In this document: positions 6,032-10,290 of the stretch, piece by piece
Layout of the letters: each line of letters starts with the position of its first letter
How positions within the stretch are numbered: position 1 is the stretch's first letter
From: UMGS755 sp045132895
GTDB lineage: Bacteria; Bacillota; Clostridia; UBA1381; UBA9506
Assembly: GCA_045132895.1 (NCBI GenBank)
Contig: JBGUTC010000064.1
Coordinates: forward strand, 1 to 10,290
Direction: 5' to 3'
DNA: 10,290 nt
Translations under genes and position numbers: made by a program
The notes under the pieces: model-generated
Seen by the model: the letters and a program-made list of their open reading frames with translations, nothing else
Told to the model about the DNA's origin: nothing
Databases searched by the model: none

Positions 6032-7171
6032 ATGAAAAAACTGATTCTTCCGGTTTTGTGCCTTTTGTTATGCCTATACAGCCCGACAATTTGTGTTTCC
6101 GCTATTTCCGCTCAGTACGCCTGCGTCATGGATGCGCAAACAGGGAAAATCCTCTATGAAAAAAACGGTAACGAGACCCATTCCATGGCCAGCACAACAA
6201 AAATCATGACCGCTCTCCTGGCTCTGGAGAACGCTGCCTTTAACGATATCGTAACCGTCAGCCAAAACGCTGCAGGAACAGAAGGTTCCAGCATTTACCT
6301 CTCTGCCGGCGAAAAAATTTCCATGGAAACTCTTTTATACGGATTGATGTTGGAATCCGGCAACGACGCCGCCATTGCCATTGCCGAGCACATAGGCGGA
6401 AGCGTAGAAAAATTTGCTGATATGATGACAGAGCGAGCCAAAAAAGCAGGCGCAGCAAAGACAGCGTTTCAAAATCCAAACGGATTAGATGCCGCCGGTC
6501 ATTATACGACCGCTATTGACCTTGCCCGCATCACGAGAGAGGCGCTGTTTAATTCCCACTTTACAGAGATTGCTTCAACGAAACATAAAAACTACCCCGC
6601 TACAGAAACTTCAAAAGGGCGGAGTTTTGCTAATCATAACAAATTGTTATCAACTTACAACGGCTGCATCGGTGTCAAAACCGGATTCACGAAAAAAACC
6701 GGGCGCTGTCTGGTCTCTGCCGCCACCCGTAACCACACCACCCTGATTTGTGTCACACTGAACGCCCCCAACGACTGGAACGATCACGTTGAACTTCTGG
6801 ACCAGGGGTTTTCTTCAGTCACCGCCCGACCTCTTGTCATAAAAGACATGGTTTTAAAAAGCATTCCCATTAAAAATGGTTCGAGCAAAACCTTGGATTT
6901 GCTTGCTGCTGAAGACTTTTTTCTGACATTTGAAGGAAAAGAGGGTTTAAGTAAGGTGCACCTTGCATATAAACTGCCGGCAAACATAGAGGCGCCCATC
7001 TCCGCCGGAACACCCATCGGCGAATTAGCAATTCATTACGACGGGAAACTGTTAGGCAAAATAAATCTTATCGCTGCCGTAGACATTGATTATCAGGAAC
7101 CAAAAGAGCCGGATTTTATGGAAAATTTCAGGAAAATCTTCTGGAAATTGTTGAACTCAACTGAAAAATAA
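6032..7171 (+). CDS. D-alanyl-D-alanine carboxypeptidase (DacF/DacB-type low-molecular-mass PBP)
   Basis: 379 residues; an exported enzyme that removes the terminal D-Ala from peptidoglycan pentapeptides and so limits cross-linking. Residues 1-24 form a signal peptide (MKK, then a long hydrophobic run, then SA before ISAQ). The three active-site motifs of the S11 peptidases are intact: STTK with the nucleophile S54, SGN at 109-111, and KTG at 216-218. Residues from about 260 to 350 match the beta-rich PBP5 C-terminal domain, and the last residues (FMENFRKIFWKLLNSTEK) form an amphipathic helix able to anchor it to the membrane. GAAGGGAG lies 8 nt before the ATG. No terminator separates it from the pseudouridine synthase gene 45 nt downstream; a dac gene beside rluB is also found in Bacillus. 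A clear promoter was not found in the AT-rich upstream stretch. Confidence 0.95.
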   Translation: MKKLILPVLCLLLCLYSPTICVSAISAQYACVMDAQTGKILYEKNGNETHSMASTTKIMTALLALENAAFNDIVTVSQNAAGTEGSSIYLSAGEKISMETLLYGLMLESGNDAAIAIAEHIGGSVEKFADMMTERAKKAGAAKTAFQNPNGLDAAGHYTTAIDLARITREALFNSHFTEIASTKHKNYPATETSKGRSFANHNKLLSTYNGCIGVKTGFTKKTGRCLVSAATRNHTTLICVTLNAPNDWNDHVELLDQGFSSVTARPLVIKDMVLKSIPIKNGSSKTLDLLAAEDFFLTFEGKEGLSKVHLAYKLPANIEAPISAGTPIGELAIHYDGKLLGKINLIAAVDIDYQEPKEPDFMENFRKIFWKLLNSTEK

Positions 7172-7179
7172 GGTATAAT
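7151..7179 (+). promoter_or_regulatory. Promoter of the rluB-like gene inside the end of the carboxypeptidase gene
   Basis: TTGAAC (7151-7156), a 17-nt spacer and a perfect TATAAT (7174-7179). The -35 lies in the last codons of the carboxypeptidase and the -10 just after its stop. It would let the pseudouridine synthase and the gene behind it be transcribed separately, with a leader of about 30 nt. Confidence 0.75.
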
Positions 7180-7216
7180 ATCTGTATACCGGAATAGATT
7201 CACAAAAGGAGAAGCC

Positions 7217-7990
7217 ATGGCTGAACTGGAACGATTACAAAAATATCTGGCACGTTGCGGCGTTGCGTCAAGGCGGGCGGCAGAAGAAATGATTCTTGCC
7301 GGTCGCGTATCTGTCAACGGCAAAACCATTCGTACGCTGGGCACAAAGGTGGACCCCGACGTCGATCGGGTCACAGTGGATCAGAAACCCGTCTCTTTGT
7401 CCCAAAAACACGTGTATATCATGTTAAATAAACCCAGGGGTTACGTTACCACTGCCAAGGATAACTTTGAAAGAAAGACCGTTTTAGATCTGATTCCGAA
7501 AAGTTTAGGAAGACTCTTTCCTGTCGGCCGCTTAGACTATGACAGTGAGGGACTTCTCCTTCTGACAAACGATGGAGATTTAACCTTTCGCCTGACCCAT
7601 CCCAGCCACGAAGTAACCAAAAGTTATCTGGCGTTGGTTTCCGGCGTTCCCGACGAAAGCGCTCTTTCTGCTCTCAGAAACGGCGTTCTCTTAGAAGGAC
7701 GGAAGACGCTACCGGCAAGGGTTTCTCTTAAACGACAGGACACGGATAAAGCTGTTCTCTTAATCACCATTTCTGAAGGGCGGAACCGACAGGTTCGAAA
7801 GATGTGTTCCCTGGTCGGTCACGAAGTCCTTCGTCTTCGCCGCGTTGCCGTAGGACCCATTCAATTGGGAAATTTAGAGCCGGGAACCTGGCGACATCTG
7901 ACTGAAAAAGAAATTCAAGCTCTGGGAGGAAATACATATGCTGACAATAAAAAAAATCAACGATCTGACAGAAGTTCGGGCTTATCTTGA
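7217..7990 (+). CDS. rluB: Pseudouridine synthase, RluB/RsuA family
   Basis: 257 residues. The N-terminal S4 RNA-binding domain is at about 4-50 (RLQKYLARCGVASRRAAEE, then GRVSVNG), followed by the RsuA/RluB/E/F catalytic domain: MLNKPRGYVTT (69-79), FPVGRLDYDSEGLLLLTNDG (101-120) with catalytic Asp107, and EGRNRQVRKM in the second half. The family converts a uridine in rRNA to pseudouridine; the RluB branch acts on 23S rRNA helix 89 near the peptidyl-transferase centre, the RsuA branch on 16S. Presence beside a dac gene, as in Bacillus, favours RluB. AAAGGAG lies 5 nt before the ATG. The last 18 codons overlap the next gene and look like a variable basic tail (NKKNQRSDRSS). Confidence 0.92.
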   Translation: MAELERLQKYLARCGVASRRAAEEMILAGRVSVNGKTIRTLGTKVDPDVDRVTVDQKPVSLSQKHVYIMLNKPRGYVTTAKDNFERKTVLDLIPKSLGRLFPVGRLDYDSEGLLLLTNDGDLTFRLTHPSHEVTKSYLALVSGVPDESALSALRNGVLLEGRKTLPARVSLKRQDTDKAVLLITISEGRNRQVRKMCSLVGHEVLRLRRVAVGPIQLGNLEPGTWRHLTEKEIQALGGNTYADNKKNQRSDRSSGLS

Positions 7991-8321
7991 AAAAGAAGGC
8001 ATTGACCATGTCATTGGTCAGGAGCAGTTCATGGGAATGTATGCCGGTGACGAGTTGATGGGCATTGGCAGTATTTGTCTGTCTGACCTGAAAGTATATA
8101 TGGACTTCTTATATGTTTCAGAAGACGATTTCGGCCTGCTCCACGGTCTGGCCAAGTCTCTTTTGAATATGGCGGATTTAAGCGGTATCAAAACCGTTTA
8201 CGGAAAATGTCCCTCCCTGACAGAATTATACAAACTTTTGCGTTTCGCTTCTGAAAACGATGAATTTGTCCTGAATCTGGATGGCTACTTTACCGTCGGC
8301 AACGAAGACCACTGTCTATAA
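7938..8321 (+). CDS. Small GNAT-like protein, probably degenerate acetyltransferase
   Basis: 127 residues, shorter than most GNAT enzymes. I do not recognise a named family. The order MYAGDELMGIGSICL (about 34-48), VYMDFLYVSEDD (53-64) and FGLLHGLAKSLLNMADLSG (65-83) resembles GNAT strands 2-4 and the acetyl-CoA helix, but the usual R/Q-x-x-G-x-G/A loop is altered to GLLHGLA, so catalytic ability is uncertain. A GGGAGGA site at 7924-7930 precedes the ATG by 7 nt, inside the pseudouridine synthase gene, and the two genes overlap by 53 nt in different frames, which suggests translational coupling. It is the last gene of the plus-strand unit and ends before the two-way terminator. The strong ribosome binding site supports it being a real gene. 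Confidence 0.75.
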   Translation: MLTIKKINDLTEVRAYLEKEGIDHVIGQEQFMGMYAGDELMGIGSICLSDLKVYMDFLYVSEDDFGLLHGLAKSLLNMADLSGIKTVYGKCPSLTELYKLLRFASENDEFVLNLDGYFTVGNEDHCL

Positions 8322-8344
8322 TACAAAGGCGCTCATGCTATTAT

Positions 8345-8389
8345 ATAAAAGAACAGGATGTAGCAAGATGCTACATCCTGTTCTTTTAT
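8345..8389. terminator. Two-way terminator between convergent genes
   Basis: A perfectly paired 21-bp stem (8345-8365 with 8369-8389) closes a 3-base AGA loop. Each strand ends the stem in TTTTAT, so the hairpin can stop both the plus-strand GNAT-like unit (stop at 8321) and the minus-strand anti-sigma gene, whose stop codon (8386-8388) lies inside the stem. Confidence 0.9.
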
Positions 8390-9282
8390 TCTGAAATAAC
8401 TGTCAGGCAAACCATACCGCGCTCATCAACACGCTCTTCGCCGCTTCTGTTGATATAACCGGGAAGAGACTCCATCTGCTCCGCAAGGAACAAAAGAACG
8501 TCAGCCGGTACCAAGTAGCCGTCTTCATTTTTTTCGTAGGATGATAAAAGTGCTAAGGCTTCTTCATAGCTTTCTGCTGTTACATGGTAGGTAACAACGG
8601 GGCGCATAATCATGCGGGCGCCACCAGCACTACCGCCACCGCCGCCGGCCGTCATCGGTTCATCTGCCGTTTCCGGCAAAGCCACTTCATCAAAAGCAGC
8701 AGAAACAGAAGACGCCACATCAGGTTCTACCGGAAGGCTTGCAACCTCCGGCACATTCGCAGCAGGAGCATGCGTTGCCTTTTCAGCAACAAGAGACTGT
8801 TCAGACTGTTTGTTTTCCGGTGCCGCAGGCAGGTCTGACACCGGTGTCTCCGTTTCATAAGCACGCAGGATTGCTTCCGGAATCTGCGGAGCTGATTGAG
8901 TCGATTTTGTCACAACCTCAGGTGTTAATTCAGGATGTCCGGGTAAGCTGTTTAAAGAAATCACAGAAAATGCAACAACGGCTGCCGCTACTGCAAAACC
9001 GGATACCGTTTTAAAGAAACTGTAACGCTTTTTCTTCGGTTCTTTCATCTGCCCAGCTGTCAGCTTCACACCAGCCATGATTTCATCATGTAAACCACTT
9101 CTTACAGACAGTTTTGGCAACGACTGCGTCACTTGAGAAATGGCTTTTAAAAATTCAAACTCACTCCGGCACGCATCACAGGTCGCTACATGTTCTTCCA
9201 CGATTTCTCTTTCTCTTTCATCAAGAACCCCATCTATGTATGATGAAAGTTGCTCTCTGACCATTTTACAAGTTTGGTTCAC
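8386..9282 (-). CDS. Membrane-anchored zinc-finger (ZAS) anti-sigma factor
   Basis: 298 residues from a GTG start, chosen because AAAGGAGG lies 7 nt upstream. The N-terminus is a ZAS/zf-HC2 domain with C5, then HVATCDAC giving the H31-x3-C35-x2-C38 zinc motif; such domains hold an ECF sigma factor inactive. A basic stretch (KKKR, 83-86) leads into one membrane helix at about 93-111, so the rest should face outside. Residues 115-226 are a long Ala/Pro/Glu/Val-rich linker ending in a run of glycines (TAGGGGGSAGGA), and 227-298 form a compact C-terminal region (TYHVTAESYEEALALLSSY and a hydrophobic end) that I cannot assign. The gene follows the sigma gene by 51 nt. By analogy with RsiW it is probably released by regulated proteolysis, but the outer part is much longer than a minimal RsiW, so it may sense a signal itself. 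Confidence 0.9.
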   Translation of the reverse strand: MNQTCKMVREQLSSYIDGVLDEREREIVEEHVATCDACRSEFEFLKAISQVTQSLPKLSVRSGLHDEIMAGVKLTAGQMKEPKKKRYSFFKTVSGFAVAAAVVAFSVISLNSLPGHPELTPEVVTKSTQSAPQIPEAILRAYETETPVSDLPAAPENKQSEQSLVAEKATHAPAANVPEVASLPVEPDVASSVSAAFDEVALPETADEPMTAGGGGGSAGGARMIMRPVVTYHVTAESYEEALALLSSYEKNEDGYLVPADVLLFLAEQMESLPGYINRSGEERVDERGMVCLTVISE

Positions 9283-9333
9283 AGCTACCCCTCCTTTCCT
9301 CTGAGAAATGTAATTCTATAACTATAAACGTAA

Positions 9334-9912
9334 CTACAGAGAAAAAAGTTCCCTGTCTTTTTCTAAAATTTTTTTCAAAGCTTGCCGCGCCCGATTAATT
9401 CTGGATTTGACTGTTCCCGGTGCCAGTCTTGTAATTTCAGCAATTTCCTCATAGGAAAGACCTTCTATTTCCCGTAAGATAATGACCTGTCTTTGCTCTT
9501 CACCTAAAGAAGAAATCGCGGCAGACAGCGCTTTGCGCGCCTCACCAAGTTGCGCATTATCATAAGGCGAAAGACCTTTATCCTCTATCATGAGGGAAAA
9601 TTCTTCTCCTTCTGCATTCTGCTGATTGATGCTGACGGTATCCCGGTTTCTTTTCACTTTTCGCAGATAATCCAGGCAAACATTGGATGCAATTTTATAC
9701 AGCCACGTAGAAAAAGCAGATTGCTCTAAATAACTGTTTAAATAGCGATACACTTTGATAAAAACCTCCTGGGTTGCATCTTCGGCATCGCCCCGGTTAT
9801 TGAGCATCCGGAAACAATAGTTCAGAATTTTATTTTCATAAAGCGTAACAAGCTGTGAAAAGGCTTCCATATCCCCTTCCTTCGCCCGTTTGATGATTTC
9901 CGGTTCAGACAC
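9334..9912 (-). CDS. ECF (sigma-70 family) RNA polymerase sigma factor
   Basis: 192 residues, normal for ECF sigma factors. Region 2 is clear: YCFRMLNNRGDAEDATQEVF (about 32-51) for core and -10 binding, followed by FSTWLYKIASNVCLDYLRK (about 67-85). Region 4 begins at LGEEQRQVIILREIEGLSYE (about 135-154) and contains the helix-turn-helix IAEITRLAPGTVKSRINRAR for the -35 element. The frame has another GTG four codons upstream, but AAAGGTGG lies 8 nt before the GTG at 9912, and that start gives the typical SEPEIIKRAKEGD N-terminus. It is followed by its anti-sigma gene, the common SigW/RsiW-like order, which suggests control of an envelope-stress response. No autoregulated promoter was seen in the 37 nt before it, so it may be transcribed from the metallophosphoesterase side. 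Confidence 0.94.
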   Translation of the reverse strand: MSEPEIIKRAKEGDMEAFSQLVTLYENKILNYCFRMLNNRGDAEDATQEVFIKVYRYLNSYLEQSAFSTWLYKIASNVCLDYLRKVKRNRDTVSINQQNAEGEEFSLMIEDKGLSPYDNAQLGEARKALSAAISSLGEEQRQVIILREIEGLSYEEIAEITRLAPGTVKSRINRARQALKKILEKDRELFSL

Positions 9913-9949
9913 AGGTCTCACCACCTTTCAAAGCATAGATCAGGATTAC

Positions 9950-10290
9950 CTATTTCATTAATAAAAGTGGCTTAAACTGCAGATAATCTGCAGAAACCAA
10001 CGTATATTCCACGCCATTATACCGTCCTTCCAACGCCATTTTATGGCTGGCACCATGCAAATGCCCATAAAGGCAACGGGACACCCCGTATTCTTCCATC
10101 AGCTTTGCAAAATCAGAGGATAGCATTGGCGGATAATGCAACATCACAAAAATCACACCGGCATCCGTTTTTTTCGCCATATCCAAAGATAATTTCAGAC
10201 GAGACACTTCGCGGTTATAGAGTTTTGCATCTTCTTCCGTTTTACCGTTATCAGGATAGCCTTTCGCCGCACAAATGGCAATGCTGCCAT
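9950..10290 (-). CDS. Metallophosphoesterase (calcineurin-like), C-terminal part
   Basis: 112 residues are visible, open at the right edge, so the N-terminal metal-binding motifs are missing. The remaining metal motifs are present: FVMLHYPPM with the conserved His, and YGHLHG, the GHxH signature of calcineurin-like phosphoesterases. The stretch before them (EDAKLYNREVSRLKLSLDMA) matches the predicted-phosphohydrolase group COG1768; the substrate of this group is not established. It ends in TAG 37 nt before the sigma factor start, in the same direction and with no terminator between, so the three genes may form one operon. Confidence 0.85.
   Translation of the reverse strand, partial: GSIAICAAKGYPDNGKTEEDAKLYNREVSRLKLSLDMAKKTDAGVIFVMLHYPPMLSSDFAKLMEEYGVSRCLYGHLHGASHKMALEGRYNGVEYTLVSADYLQFKPLLLMK

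Noticed and set aside
8584..9014. Overlapping plus-strand open frames opposite the anti-sigma linker
   Set aside because: They mirror the repetitive Ala/Pro/Gly-rich linker and have biased Arg/Ser/Pro composition, as expected for shadow frames.
9283..9333. Weak hairpin between sigma and anti-sigma genes
   Set aside because: A 7-bp stem with a G-U pair and a 16-nt loop is within chance in AT-rich DNA and has no T-run.

Overview
The window looks like a chromosomal core region of a low-to-mid GC Gram-positive-lineage bacterium (Firmicutes, most likely Clostridia or Negativicutes rather than Bacilli). The grounds are strong AGGAGG-type ribosome binding sites, frequent GTG starts, T-tailed hairpin terminators, a long-form hibernation factor, a D-Ala-D-Ala carboxypeptidase next to an RluB-type pseudouridine synthase, and a zinc-finger anti-sigma factor behind an ECF sigma factor. 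The glutamine synthetase is of the beta-like GSI type, unlike the short alpha-type enzyme of Bacillus. Genus cannot be fixed from sequence reading alone.

Layout. (1) 1-3107, minus strand: a carbohydrate operon read as FGGY-family kinase, then an L-fucose-isomerase-like protein (COG2407 type), then a glycoside hydrolase family 4 enzyme cut by the window edge. It has a near-consensus promoter (TTGACA, 18 nt, TATAAT) and a perfect 20-bp palindrome at the expected transcription start, so repressor control is likely. The sugar is not identifiable from the window. (2) 3212-5300, minus: a GNAT acetyltransferase followed 25 nt later by glnA, with a promoter upstream and a hairpin terminator downstream. 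(3) 5302-5956, minus: hpf with its own terminator and an upstream region that matches a sigma-B-type promoter. (4) 6032-8321, plus: D,D-carboxypeptidase, an RluB/RsuA-type pseudouridine synthase with an internal promoter, and a small degenerate GNAT-like protein overlapping it by 53 nt. (5) 8386-10290, minus: the end of a metallophosphoesterase, an ECF sigma factor and its membrane-anchored ZAS-type anti-sigma factor. A long, perfect two-way hairpin at 8345-8389 closes both (4) and (5).

The genes form separate housekeeping and stress modules (cell wall, ribosome hibernation, nitrogen assimilation, envelope-stress sigma) plus one substrate-inducible sugar operon. I saw no mobile element, CRISPR array, tRNA or rRNA gene, and no clear sign of a previously undescribed multi-gene system. 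The most interesting points are the sugar operon of unknown substrate with its palindromic operator, the sigma-B-like hpf promoter, the anti-sigma factor's large uncharacterised outer region, and the degenerate GNAT-like gene.
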